Source of the DNA: KBS-96 sp963722585
Lineage (GTDB): Bacteria; Acidobacteriota; Terriglobia; Bryobacterales; Bryobacteraceae
Length of the DNA stretch: 64,000 nt
NCBI GenBank assembly: GCA_963722585.1
Contig: CAVRNU010000006.1
Span: 1-64,000 of the forward strand
Direction of reading: 5' to 3'
Shown: piece after piece, positions 23,997-33,678 of the stretch
Position numbering within the stretch: the first letter of the stretch is position 1
Layout of the letters: each line of letters starts with the position of its first letter
Program-made: the position numbers and the translations under genes
Notes under the pieces: generated by a model
The model's database searches: none
Seen by the model: the letters and a program-made list of their open reading frames with translations, nothing else
What the model was told of the DNA's origin: nothing

Positions 23997-26211
23997 CTGG
24001 AATTTTTACTGGTGCAACCCAGAAGTATGTAGTGATCGCGCGCCTGGCCGATTGTCTGTCCGGAAACGCCGCATTCGATCTCGACTTGTGATCGCTTTGG
24101 TCCCAAGCGTCGTGGTTGGGTTTGCGCCCGTTGCGATCGCGCAGGGGCATAACGTGGGTCAGCGGCCTTATTTCGGCTGGAGCACGTACAGCGAGCAGAC
24201 CATCAACTCGAGCTTCCTCACGCAGGCGAATGTGGCGGCTCAGTCGGACGCGCTTGCATCTTCAGGACTGCAGACGCATGGCTTCGAGTACATCAACATC
24301 GATTCGGGCTGGCACGGAGGCTTCGACAGCTACGGCCGGCCGATTCCCGATCCTACGACCTTCCCGAACATTCAAGCCCTGATTACCCAAATCCACCAGA
24401 ACGGACAGAAGGCCGGCATTTATTGGATTCCCGGAGTCGAGTATCCGGCGGTCGCGGCAAATTCGCCCATTCTTGGCACGCCTTATCACATCCAGGACAT
24501 TCTGGTCGTGCCCTATACGGCAGGCAACGCCTTCGGCTCTTCGGGCACTTCCCCTTACCAATACAAGATTGACTACACGAAACCGGGCGCACAACAATAT
24601 ACAAATTCGGTGGTTGCGCTCTTCGCATCGTGGGGCGTCGATCTCATAAAGCTCGATGGCGTGACTCCAGGTTCGGACAGCTATAATCTTTCAATCGACA
24701 ACCGGCCCGACGTGGCAGCGTGGTCGAAAGCGATTGCGGCGAGCGGCCGTTCCATCCGGCTGACAATTTCGTGGGCGCTCGATGAGGACTATCTAAGCGT
24801 CTGGCAGGAGTACGCCAACGCGCGGCGCATCGACCAGGACGTGGAGTGCGAGGGCGATTGTTCCACTCTTACTAATTGGCCGCGCATCTATGAGCGCTTT
24901 CGCGATCTGCCGGGCTGGGAGAACGCTTCTGGTCCAACGGCGGGTTGGAACGACTTGGATTCGCTCGATATCGTGAATGGCGCGATGGATGGTCTGAGCA
25001 ACCAGGAGAAGCAATCGGCGCTGTCATTGTGGGCGCTGGCGAATGCGCCCCTCATTCTCGGTGGAGATCTCACGGCCATTGATAGTTTTGGCAAGCAGCT
25101 TCTTACCAACGATGAAGTACTGGCGGTCGATCTCACCGGCAAACCCGCAAGCCAAGTGCTGGACGGCGATCTGGAAGTCTGGGTAAGCAATCTCGGGGAT
25201 GGGACGTATTACGTAGGCATCTTCAACATGAACGCCACGGTTACGCGTGCGTACGTTCCCTGGAGCCTGCTCGGTCTTGCTCAGGCAATTCGTGTTCGCG
25301 ATCTGTGGGCGCAGTCCGATCTGGAGCCGTCGCTGGAGGGACTCTCAACCGTATTGCAGGCACACGAGTCGCGGCTTTTGAAGATTAGCGGCTTCGGACA
25401 GCCCGCGCCTACGCCATCCACCAGTTACGAGGCGGCATCGGCCACTCTGAGCGGTTCCGCTGCGATCGCCAGTTGCCCCGCATGTGCCGGCGGCGAGAAG
25501 GTCGGCGACCTGGGACTGGGCGTGCAGAACACCGCAACGTTTGATGACGTGTACGTGCCGGCAACTGGTGAGTACCTGATGCAAGTAGATTCGATGACCA
25601 TCGGGTTGCGCTCCTATCTTTACAGCGTGAATGGCGGGCCTTATCAGACGCTCAACTGCAGCGGCGGAAGCTTCTTACTGCCGGCGAGCACCACCGTGCC
25701 CGTGCATCTCGAGAAGGGCGTGAACTCGATCCAGTTTGGCAGTCCCGTGAGCTATCCGCCTGATCTGGATCAGATAGTCATCAGCGGCAATGGCGATTTT
25801 CCGCCTCCGCAGTCTATGACGTATGAGGCGGAGGTGGCGACCCTGAGCGGTTCCGTGGTTGGAGAATTCAGTAACTACTCGTCGGGACTTGGGAAGGCAG
25901 GCAATATCGGCGGAGGCGCCGCCAACTCCGTGACTTTTTCGAATATTAACGTCCCGGCCGATGGCGCTTATCAACTGGAAATCGATTACCAGACCAGCGG
26001 ACCACGCTCGTACTTCATGAGCGTGAACGGAGCCGCGGCAATACAGCTCGATTTAAACGGCAGCACCTTTAACGATCCTGTTCCGGTCGTTTTCGAGGTG
26101 CAGTTGCACTCGGGCGCCAACACAATCGAATTCGGCAATCCCACGGGATATGTCCCCGATCTTGACCGCATTGTCGTTGCGCCGTTAGTCCCGGCCGGTG
26201 GCGCGTTCTAA
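23989..26211 (+). CDS. exported GH27 alpha-galactosidase with two C-terminal carbohydrate-binding modules
   Basis: ATG 23989 follows AAGGAG; 740 residues. A basic n-region and hydrophobic stretch (RSRLVIALVPSVVVGFAPVAIAQ) form the signal peptide. Residues ~55-330 are a GH27 barrel: YFGWSTYSE, YINIDSGWHGG, DLIKLDGV with candidate nucleophile D223, RRIDQDVE with D284 as candidate acid/base, and WNDLDSLDIVNG. A beta-sandwich follows to ~465. Two modules with matching starts (SYEAASATLSGSA and TYEAEVATLSGSV) at ~470-595 and ~605-735 resemble CBM35/CBM6. It would release alpha-galactose from plant polysaccharides outside the cell. Confidence 0.9.
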   Translation: MTTWNFYWCNPEVCSDRAPGRLSVRKRRIRSRLVIALVPSVVVGFAPVAIAQGHNVGQRPYFGWSTYSEQTINSSFLTQANVAAQSDALASSGLQTHGFEYINIDSGWHGGFDSYGRPIPDPTTFPNIQALITQIHQNGQKAGIYWIPGVEYPAVAANSPILGTPYHIQDILVVPYTAGNAFGSSGTSPYQYKIDYTKPGAQQYTNSVVALFASWGVDLIKLDGVTPGSDSYNLSIDNRPDVAAWSKAIAASGRSIRLTISWALDEDYLSVWQEYANARRIDQDVECEGDCSTLTNWPRIYERFRDLPGWENASGPTAGWNDLDSLDIVNGAMDGLSNQEKQSALSLWALANAPLILGGDLTAIDSFGKQLLTNDEVLAVDLTGKPASQVLDGDLEVWVSNLGDGTYYVGIFNMNATVTRAYVPWSLLGLAQAIRVRDLWAQSDLEPSLEGLSTVLQAHESRLLKISGFGQPAPTPSTSYEAASATLSGSAAIASCPACAGGEKVGDLGLGVQNTATFDDVYVPATGEYLMQVDSMTIGLRSYLYSVNGGPYQTLNCSGGSFLLPASTTVPVHLEKGVNSIQFGSPVSYPPDLDQIVISGNGDFPPPQSMTYEAEVATLSGSVVGEFSNYSSGLGKAGNIGGGAANSVTFSNINVPADGAYQLEIDYQTSGPRSYFMSVNGAAAIQLDLNGSTFNDPVPVVFEVQLHSGANTIEFGNPTGYVPDLDRIVVAPLVPAGGAF

Positions 26212-26225
26212 GCAGAACAGCCGGT

Positions 26226-27035
26226 TTATCTCAGGAATCGTGCGGAACGGAGTGTTTTGGGAGAGCAGCCTAAAATACGGCGCACATGGATGGCTAAGTG
26301 GCTTTGGTGGGCAAAACCGGTTTCCTGCGCCACTTCGCGGATGGATAATGTGCCTTCGGATAGCAGCTGTTTTGCGCGCTCGACACGCCGTTGAATGACG
26401 TATTGATGGACGGGCACTGCGGTCGCATCGCGAAAGATTGTCTTAAGATGAGAGACGCTGACGCCCGCTGCTTGGGCAATATCGCTAAGCGAGATATCCC
26501 GCTTCAGGTTGTCTTCGATGAAGGAGAGCGCTTGTCTAAGGCGGTGGCCGCTGATCGGTTTGTTGGAGGCGGACTGCGCGTCTGCTAAGGAACTGTGCCG
26601 GCGGACGAGGGCTACGGCGAGGGCGGTCGCCAAACTATCGAGGAATATGCGGCCGTTGGGATGGCCTGTTTCCATTTCGGCCTTGAGCGCCCAACAAATG
26701 TTCTCGATCTGCGCATCGCGAATTTGAAAGCGATTGAGTAACTCAAAGGCATCGCCGTTGAAGCCTAATTCTTCAGCGGTTGCAGACAGGAGTCCGGGAT
26801 CGATGGCGACAATGAACGCCGTGTCGTGCCGGTTGGGCTCCCAGACGCAGGGAGTCTTTGCGGGCACAATGTCGATGTCCCCATGTACGGCCCATCCGCG
26901 ATGTTTCAAACTGCCGTGCTGGCAGACCATGTAGACGGATTGGCCGAGGTGAACTGCGATGCGAGGCCTCGCTAACGGGGGCGTCTCCGTCCGGCCTGGC
27001 GGATCTGTGGCGATGGAGGCCGAGAGTTTGTACAT
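26226..27035 (-). CDS. AraC-family transcriptional regulator
   Basis: ATG 27035 gives 269 residues; the frame is open further upstream but that part is low-complexity and has no start signal. The N-terminal ~150 residues are an AraC-type sensing domain (HRGWAVHGDIDIVPAKTPCVWEP). The C-terminal ~100 hold two helix-turn-helices: RDISLSDIAQAAGVSVSHLKTIFRDA and LSIREVAQETGFAHQSHLAIHVRRILGCSPKTLR. Divergent from the TonB receptor at 27253 with a 217-base shared control region, so it probably regulates that receptor and/or itself. Confidence 0.88.
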   Translation of the reverse strand: MYKLSASIATDPPGRTETPPLARPRIAVHLGQSVYMVCQHGSLKHRGWAVHGDIDIVPAKTPCVWEPNRHDTAFIVAIDPGLLSATAEELGFNGDAFELLNRFQIRDAQIENICWALKAEMETGHPNGRIFLDSLATALAVALVRRHSSLADAQSASNKPISGHRLRQALSFIEDNLKRDISLSDIAQAAGVSVSHLKTIFRDATAVPVHQYVIQRRVERAKQLLSEGTLSIREVAQETGFAHQSHLAIHVRRILGCSPKTLRSARFLR

Positions 27036-27252
27036 TTGCTGCAGAAACGGATCTGCCGGCGCGGCGCTATTGGGCGTGATTATCGCGCCAACTGACCGGA
27101 CTATGGTGGCAGGCTCCGCTGCCGCGTGAGGAGATCCCGAAGCGCTGACGCATTTTTCTGTCCGATTCTGCTCAGTGCTGGCCGAATGTGCGCGATTGGA
27201 AGCTTCATCCGGTGGCAAAATCGGGGTACGCAACTTGCTCCGAGGCCTTTCC

Positions 27253-30200
27253 ATGAACCTTAAAAATATCATCAAAAATGTCATCTTGGTCCTGGCTTTA
27301 CCCTCCGCCATGTGGGCGCAGTCCATCACCACTGGCGCCGTCACTGGCGTCGTCACGGATCCGACGGGCGGCGGGATCCCCAACGCCACCGTCACTCTGA
27401 CCGGATTAGCTACCAATACCTCGCAAACCACACAGACCGGCGCTCACGGCGACTACCGGTTTGCATTTGTCGCGCCAGGCACCTACAAAGTAGAAGTCAC
27501 CGAATCGGGATTTCAGCCCAATGTCATTAACAGTGTCGTCGTGGTTGCGGGACAACCCACCTCCGCCAATTTTCAACTCGCGGTCGCGTCGGCGCGGCAG
27601 GTAGTGGAAGTGACAGAGGGCGCCATCGCGCTCCAAACTCAAAATGCGGACACAACCACAACATTCAACACTCAGATGATTCAGAACTTGCCCAATCCCG
27701 GCGGCGATATCACATACGTGGCGCAGACCGCGCCGGGCGTGGTTATGAATACGCAGGGCGGTTATGGAAACTTCGTGGCGAATGGAATGCCCGGAACGTC
27801 CAACCTTTTCAGTATCAACGGCCAGAACTATAACGATCCGTTTGCCGGCATCAACAATAGCGGCGCGTCCAATCTGCTGCTCGGATCGAACGATATTGCC
27901 GAGGCCAATGTGATCAACAACGCGTATTCCGCGCAGTACGGCCAGTATGCAGGTTCGCAAATCACTTACATAACAAAATCCGGAAGCAACGATTTTCATG
28001 GTGATGCGGTTTATATGTGGAACGGCCGCGCCTTGAACGCGAACCAGTTCTTCAGTAACCAGGTGGGGCAGCCAACCCCGTTCAATAACTTCAATCAATG
28101 GGCTGCGGGAATGCAAGGACCTATTTGGAAGAACCGCACGTTCTTCGATGTGGATTATGAGGGCCTGCGCAATCTCCTCCCCACGGCAAGTACCCTTACG
28201 CTCGTTCCCAGCCCACAATTTCAGGCGGCAACCTTGGCAAATTTGGCTGCGGTAGGCCAAGCTGCCGAGATTCCGTTTTATAACAAGATATTTGCTGTGT
28301 ACAACGGTGCGCCGGGGGTCGCCGCCGCCACTCCAGTTCGAGCGTCTCAGGGATACGGGTGCCAGGGTTTCACGGGCTTACCTGCCGGCGTTTCCTGCGC
28401 AGACGAATTCCGCACGACGCCCCCAAATACCAACAAGGAGTATCAATGGTCGTCCCGCGTCGATCATAATTTCAACGATAAAGACCACGGCTACATCCGC
28501 GTGCTGCGCGACAACGGGTATCAGCCGACATTCACCAGTCCCTTTGGTCCGACCTTTAACGCTCAGAGTAATCAGCCTCAAATGAACGCGCAGGTTAGCG
28601 AAACGCACACTTTCGGACCGAACACGGTGAATCAATTCAGCGCGTCCACTCTGTTCTTCGCCGCGGTCTTCACCCCGAGTGACGCAAGTGCTGCGCTCAC
28701 GGCACTGCCGACATTTGTGAAGTTCTCGGGCGACGCCTTTTCCCCAGTTGGCGCCTGGGCTCAGCCAGGCCCATTCTATTATCCGCAAGGAACCCGGATA
28801 TTTCAGTACCAGATTTTGGACGATTTTTCGCATGTCCAGGGAAGGCACACATTTCGCGCAGGATTTAGCTGGCTTCATGACAACGTCACGGATCTGGATT
28901 TCCAGGCGCTTGGAGGCCCGATTCTCGGATCGATTACTACAAATTTGTCGGATTTCTTCAATGGCGGCGGCGTCAATACATCCTTGAACCAAGCGTTCCC
29001 ATCCTCGCCGGAGGAGGGTTTGCGCTTCAATACCTTCGGCGGCTACATTGCCGATGACTGGAGAATTAACAGCGGTTTGACCGTCTCCGTGAACTTGAGG
29101 CTTGAAAGCTACGCAAATCCCACTTGCGACGGCAATTGTTTCTCCCGCCTGGCGACGACCTTCAATGGCGCGCCGGTCGCGAACGCCACCACGACTCCGT
29201 ACAATCAATTCATCGTTTCGGCACAGCACAACGCCTATCCCAACACGCAGGCAGCAGTGTGGGAACCGAGGTTGGGAATAGCGTGGAAACCGTTTGGCTC
29301 GAGTAACACCGTCATTCGCACGGGCGCAGGCGTTTTTGCGGACGAGCTGCCGGGTCTATTAGCGGAAGCCGCCGCGTTCAATTCTCCGGGCCTCAATGCA
29401 TTTACAATCGGCGACGGCGCGATTGCGCCCGGCGCGCCTGGAAGCCTCTTCACGACCGTTGCGGCGGCTAATCAAGCTCTGCGCTCGCAGTTCGCTTCCG
29501 GCGGGAGCTTCAATTCCATTTCCGCCGCGGTCCCTGGCTTTGCGGCGCCCAGCTTCTTCTCGTTTCCGAGTTACTTCCACCAACCCACTTATTACAAATG
29601 GAACTTTGAAATTCAGCAGGCCATCACGTCCAAGACGTTGCTGACGGTCAACTACTCGGGCATGCACGGCAGCCACCTCCCTATAGCGGATGAAGGACTG
29701 AATGGGTATTGCCCTCCGAGTGCGTGCCCCAACGGTTTTGTTGGTCTGCCGGCCGCGCCGCCGAATCCAGCGCTTGGTCTGGTGACGCAATATCTTTCGG
29801 CCGGAAATTCCAATTACAATGGCTTGACTGTCAGCCTAGAGAGACGGCTCTCGGCTGGACTCACTTTCAACTTGAACTACACGTGGAGCCACGCGCTGGA
29901 CGAGGTCTCAAACGGCGGTGTTGCCAACCTGCCGTTTGGCATTCTGGACACGGACCCTAGCATCACGGTCCCGCAAAACCCGTTTAATATCCGAAGCAAT
30001 TACGGCAGCGCCGATTACGACGTCCGTCATTATGTCAGCGCAAATTTCGTGTTGACCGACATGTTCCGTCATGCGGGACTCCGTTGGGGTCCCAATCGGA
30101 TATTCGGTGGGTGGATGCTCTCGAGCAACTGGTTCTTCCGCACGGGCCTGCCGTTTACGCCTATCGACAACTCCGCCTTGGGTGCCTTACTGGGCTTTAA

Positions 30201-30621
30201 CTACAACGGAGTCATTTTTGCTTCGCCTACCACTTCTTCTCTTCCGGCAAGCTGTACCGATGCCGTCAATACCGCCTGTCTCACTACTTCGCAGTTTGCT
30301 CCTAGCTATGCGATCTCTGGAGCGCTTACGGGCTTTGGAACTGCCGGACGCAATTCTCTCCGCGGCCCAAATTTCTTCGATGTCGATATGGCGCTGATGA
30401 AGGAGGTGGCAATAACCGAACGCGTCAGATTTTCGTTTGGCGCTCATGCGTACAACCTGTTCAACCACGCGAATTTTGACCAACCGGTTAACGACATTGC
30501 GAATCCGCAGTTCGGTTACAGCATTGCCGCGGTAGGACCACCCACCAGCATTTTGGGCTCGTTTGTAGGAGCCGGCAGTTCGCCGCGCTTTGTCGAGATC
30601 AAAGGAATGATCCGGTTCTGA
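27253..30621 (+). CDS. Oar-type TonB-dependent receptor
   Basis: ATG 27253 (GAGG upstream) was preferred to the TTG far upstream because a signal peptide starts there (IIKNVILVLALPSAMWAQ); 1122 residues. Carboxypeptidase-like domain at ~20-105 (GVVTDPTGGGIPNATVTLTG, YRFAFVAPGTYKVEVTESGF), plug at ~120-240 (YGQYAGSQITYITKSGSNDFHG), then barrel to the terminal strand RFVEIKGMIRF. The NPFNIRSNYGSADYDVRHYVSANF segment is typical of these acidobacterial receptors. Divergent from an AraC regulator; substrate unknown. Confidence 0.92.
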   Translation: MNLKNIIKNVILVLALPSAMWAQSITTGAVTGVVTDPTGGGIPNATVTLTGLATNTSQTTQTGAHGDYRFAFVAPGTYKVEVTESGFQPNVINSVVVVAGQPTSANFQLAVASARQVVEVTEGAIALQTQNADTTTTFNTQMIQNLPNPGGDITYVAQTAPGVVMNTQGGYGNFVANGMPGTSNLFSINGQNYNDPFAGINNSGASNLLLGSNDIAEANVINNAYSAQYGQYAGSQITYITKSGSNDFHGDAVYMWNGRALNANQFFSNQVGQPTPFNNFNQWAAGMQGPIWKNRTFFDVDYEGLRNLLPTASTLTLVPSPQFQAATLANLAAVGQAAEIPFYNKIFAVYNGAPGVAAATPVRASQGYGCQGFTGLPAGVSCADEFRTTPPNTNKEYQWSSRVDHNFNDKDHGYIRVLRDNGYQPTFTSPFGPTFNAQSNQPQMNAQVSETHTFGPNTVNQFSASTLFFAAVFTPSDASAALTALPTFVKFSGDAFSPVGAWAQPGPFYYPQGTRIFQYQILDDFSHVQGRHTFRAGFSWLHDNVTDLDFQALGGPILGSITTNLSDFFNGGGVNTSLNQAFPSSPEEGLRFNTFGGYIADDWRINSGLTVSVNLRLESYANPTCDGNCFSRLATTFNGAPVANATTTPYNQFIVSAQHNAYPNTQAAVWEPRLGIAWKPFGSSNTVIRTGAGVFADELPGLLAEAAAFNSPGLNAFTIGDGAIAPGAPGSLFTTVAAANQALRSQFASGGSFNSISAAVPGFAAPSFFSFPSYFHQPTYYKWNFEIQQAITSKTLLTVNYSGMHGSHLPIADEGLNGYCPPSACPNGFVGLPAAPPNPALGLVTQYLSAGNSNYNGLTVSLERRLSAGLTFNLNYTWSHALDEVSNGGVANLPFGILDTDPSITVPQNPFNIRSNYGSADYDVRHYVSANFVLTDMFRHAGLRWGPNRIFGGWMLSSNWFFRTGLPFTPIDNSALGALLGFNYNGVIFASPTTSSLPASCTDAVNTACLTTSQFAPSYAISGALTGFGTAGRNSLRGPNFFDVDMALMKEVAITERVRFSFGAHAYNLFNHANFDQPVNDIANPQFGYSIAAVGPPTSILGSFVGAGSSPRFVEIKGMIRF

Positions 30622-30840
30622 AACGCAACCTGTTCAGAAGCGGATCACAATTTTTTCCAGACGTGTGTCGATTTGGGGTCAGCCCGTTCGACGAAATAGT
30701 GCAGAACGATGAAATGCCCTAGGGGTCACCCGTGAACAGAAGTTGTATGTGATCCTACAGTTAGGTCGATTGGGCCACTATTTTTGGTTCTTCAACTCTT
30801 CAGAAGGTTACAGTGACTGCGAAAGCTAAGGAGATTGAAT
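30622..30840. other. intergenic region, no gene seen
   Basis: 219 bases between the TonB receptor and the SnoaL-like gene. No plausible reading frame and no clear hairpin; AAGGAG at the end belongs to the next gene. Confidence 0.5.
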
Positions 30841-31221
30841 ATGACTACACAAACTATGACTACTAAGGAAGTTGCCGACGGGCTCGTCAAACTTTGCTCT
30901 CAAGGCAAATTTGACGAGGCCATGAAGACCTTCTATTCGCCCGACATTGTCAGCGTAGAAGCCGGCGCGCCTCCGGGACAATCACGGGAGGCGAAAGGAC
31001 TTCCCGCCGTGACGGCCAAAAGCGAATGGTGGACCGCGAACCACGAAGTCCATTCGGCGAAGGTCGAAGGCCCGCTTGTCGCGGGTTCGCATTTCGCAGT
31101 GGTGTTCAAGCTGGACGTCACGTTCAAACCACAAGCCAAACGCTTCCAAATGGAGGAAGTAGCCGTCTACAAAGTCGTAGATGGCCAGGTTGTGTACGAG
31201 GAATTCTTCTACAACATGTAG
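30841..31221 (+). CDS. SnoaL-like / NTF2-fold small protein
   Basis: ATG 30841 follows AAGGAG by 7 bases; 126 residues. The pattern EVADGLVKLCSQGKFDEAMKTFYSPDIVSVEA (helix, helix, then strand), a substrate-cavity strand set in the middle (HFAVVFKLDVTFKP) and the closing MEEVAVYKVVDGQVVYEEFFY match the SnoaL-like NTF2 fold. Such stand-alone proteins are varied (isomerases, cyclases, unknown). No signal peptide. Single-gene unit between two convergent or unrelated operons. Confidence 0.8.
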   Translation: MTTQTMTTKEVADGLVKLCSQGKFDEAMKTFYSPDIVSVEAGAPPGQSREAKGLPAVTAKSEWWTANHEVHSAKVEGPLVAGSHFAVVFKLDVTFKPQAKRFQMEEVAVYKVVDGQVVYEEFFYNM

Positions 31222-31310
31222 AGAATGATTCGTGCAAGCTGACTTCTTCGAGAACGGCCAGAGCCGGCGCGTATTCAGCGGCTCTGGCTCGTCTTTCCGA
31301 GCCTCGGTCT

Positions 31311-31910
31311 TTACGCGAAACCGCTCTTCTTGAATGCAAAATCGATCGCTTCGACTGGAACCTCGTACTTCGCGAGCGCCGTGTTTCCGCGATAGTCGAG
31401 CGCTTTGATCCCAATCTTGCTGGTATAGAAGGCGTCCACGGTCATCCGGCGCGCCCAGTCGAAAAACCGGATGTCGGCCGCGAGTTGGTCCGATTCGTTC
31501 TTACGATAAGCGATCAGATCGAGCAAAGCCGTCTGCTCGGCGGCCGGGGCACTGACGAAGTCTTCGCCGCAACGCGCCCTAATCGAATCGTCGAGCCGCG
31601 CTAATCCTCCCGTATAAATCACGGCCAGTTCGGAGTTCTCGGCCGCCAGCATATCGATCCATGCGGCAGCGCCGGCGGCAAGCGCGCCCGGCGAATCGCC
31701 TTCCGCCGGCACGATCGAGTCCGTCAGACGTTCGAGCGTTGCGAATTCGTGCGCTGTAAATATCTTGGGCTGATAAACGCCGCCGGTGGCCTTACTGTCA
31801 TCGGCAGCCATCTCGTGTACATGTTGGGCCGCCGCGGGATCGACCGAGACCGCTGCTAAAACGGCCAGTCCGACATCGCACAGCAGTTCCCGCCTCGATC
31901 TTTCAGACAT
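31311..31910 (-). CDS. gluconate 2-dehydrogenase subunit 3-like protein
   Basis: 199 residues, overlapping the GMC oxidoreductase gene upstream by 8 bases. N-terminal SERSRRELLCDVGLAVLAAVSVDPAAA is a Tat-like signal. The mature part has the family pattern FTAHEFATLERLTDSIVPAEGDSPGALAAGAAAWIDML and the C-terminal DFAFKKSGF-type end. In gluconate/sugar dehydrogenase complexes this small subunit stabilises and exports the flavoprotein subunit, which fits its partner gene here. Confidence 0.88.
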   Translation of the reverse strand: MSERSRRELLCDVGLAVLAAVSVDPAAAQHVHEMAADDSKATGGVYQPKIFTAHEFATLERLTDSIVPAEGDSPGALAAGAAAWIDMLAAENSELAVIYTGGLARLDDSIRARCGEDFVSAPAAEQTALLDLIAYRKNESDQLAADIRFFDWARRMTVDAFYTSKIGIKALDYRGNTALAKYEVPVEAIDFAFKKSGFA

Positions 31911-33639
31911 TGCCTTTCCTCATTTCTTCCGCCATATATTCGGCCGTGCGCCAGGCCAGAGCAATGATCGTGAGAGTCGGATTCTTATCGGAATTGCTCA
32001 CAAATGGACCGGCGTCAGCGACAAATAAATTCTTGACCTCGTGCGCCTGGCAATACTTATTGAGCGGGCTTGTTCGTGGGTCATCGCCCATACGCACGGT
32101 CCCCAATTCGTGGACAATTGAGCCGCCGCGCGAGATCATCCGAGCTGAAGTACTGGCAGGAATTGCCGCAGTAGGGCCGCCACCGCGGCGATCGCCAATT
32201 ACGGTTCCACCCATGGCTTCGATCAGATCGCGGAACGTGCGTTGCATATGCTGTGCCTGCTTCAGTTCGTATTCGCTCCACTCCCAGTGGAAACGCAGCA
32301 CAGGAATGCCCCAGCGATCCACCACCTCGGGATCGATCTCACAATAAGACTTCTCGTTGGGAATCATCTCGCCGCGGCCGCTAAAGCCAATGGTGGCTCC
32401 GTACTCTTCTTCTATCGCCTTCCGGAGACCGGCGCCGTATCCCTCGTGCCGCCGGCAAACGCCCTGAAACGAGCCGACCGCCGGCATCCCGAAACCGCCG
32501 CCGAATTCAATGTGATAACCGCGCGGAAAGTCCTTGTCCTTTTTGTCCCAGAGCCACCACGGAATGTAGGCGTGCAAGCCGTAGCCATCAGAGTTATACC
32601 GCGGCATTCCCGACAATGCGGGAATGAATCCAGTCAATCCCGGAGAAGCGACACTATCGGTGAGATAACGGCCCACCGCGCCGGACGAATTCGCGAGACC
32701 CGTAGGATGCCGCGGCGATTTTGAATTGAGCAAAAGCCGCGCCGATTCGCAGGAGCTGGCAGCCAACACCACGGTGCGGCACCGAATTTGCTGCTCCGTG
32801 CGCGTGATCTTGTCTATGTAGGAAACGGCCTTTACTTTGCCGTTATCGTCGGTGATCAGCTCGTGAGCCATGGCATCCGTAACAAGCTTCACGCGGCCGG
32901 TTTTCATCGCCGGAAAGATTTGGACATAGCTGGAAGCGTAGTTGGAAGCGCTAATGCAACCGCGGCCGCATTGGCCGCAATAATGACATGGTGCGCGGCC
33001 GTTAGTGGGGCGCGTGATCACTGCCTGACGCGCGGGAATGACTCGGATTCCCAGTTTCTCGCCGGCTTTCTTCACGAGAAGATCGTGAACCCGCATCGGT
33101 GCAGGCGGCTGGAAAATACCGTCAGGCGCGCTGCGGATGCCTTCCTTACTTCCGGTGACTCCGATGAACATCTCCGCCTTGTCGTAGTACGGCGAAATGT
33201 CGTTGTAGCTGATGGGCCAGTCGGTTCCTAGGCCATCATGCGAATGCGGCTTGAAGTCGTAATCGGCAAAACGGAGCGAGATGCGCGCGTAGTGATTCGT
33301 CCGGCCGCCAACGATGCGGGACCGAAACCAGGAGAAGTCGCTGCCAGGAGCCACGGTGTAAGGCTCGCCCTCGAGGGAAGGGCCGCCGTAGGTTGCGCTA
33401 AACGTGAACGGCGACCTGCCGAAATATCCTTCGGCATGCGTACCGACTCCTCGGTGCCACACATCATAAGGCCACATATGTTCCTTGAAGTCTTTGGCTG
33501 GATGTAACATGGGGCCGGCCTCGAGTAGGAGGACAGAAATACCGAGATCGGCGAGGACCTTAGTGACCGTGCCGCCGCCCGCCCCCGAACCGATCACGAC
33601 TACGTCATAGACTGGGCTGCTGCGTGCAACTTGTGCCAT
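31903..33639 (-). CDS. GMC-family FAD oxidoreductase (sugar/alcohol dehydrogenase)
   Basis: 578 residues from ATG 33639. FAD-binding VVVIGSGAGGGTV at residues 13-25, a Cys-rich insertion CHYCGQCGRGC near 225 as in gluconate dehydrogenase large subunits, and C-terminal HELGTVRMGDDPRTSPLNKYCQ and SDKNPTLTIIALAWRTAEYM with the catalytic His/Asn region. Lacks its own signal peptide and would be carried by the Tat-signal partner at 31311. Electron acceptor (cytochrome or quinone) is not encoded nearby. Likely a periplasmic oxidase of a sugar or polyol. Confidence 0.9.
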   Translation of the reverse strand: MAQVARSSPVYDVVVIGSGAGGGTVTKVLADLGISVLLLEAGPMLHPAKDFKEHMWPYDVWHRGVGTHAEGYFGRSPFTFSATYGGPSLEGEPYTVAPGSDFSWFRSRIVGGRTNHYARISLRFADYDFKPHSHDGLGTDWPISYNDISPYYDKAEMFIGVTGSKEGIRSAPDGIFQPPAPMRVHDLLVKKAGEKLGIRVIPARQAVITRPTNGRAPCHYCGQCGRGCISASNYASSYVQIFPAMKTGRVKLVTDAMAHELITDDNGKVKAVSYIDKITRTEQQIRCRTVVLAASSCESARLLLNSKSPRHPTGLANSSGAVGRYLTDSVASPGLTGFIPALSGMPRYNSDGYGLHAYIPWWLWDKKDKDFPRGYHIEFGGGFGMPAVGSFQGVCRRHEGYGAGLRKAIEEEYGATIGFSGRGEMIPNEKSYCEIDPEVVDRWGIPVLRFHWEWSEYELKQAQHMQRTFRDLIEAMGGTVIGDRRGGGPTAAIPASTSARMISRGGSIVHELGTVRMGDDPRTSPLNKYCQAHEVKNLFVADAGPFVSNSDKNPTLTIIALAWRTAEYMAEEMRKGNV

Positions 33640-33678
33640 ATCGAACTCTCCCTGCTGTCCGTAACACTTTCTTCTCTA

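Noticed and set aside
28378..29229. 283-codon minus-strand ORF inside the second TonB receptor
   Set aside because: Antisense shadow of a clear receptor gene.
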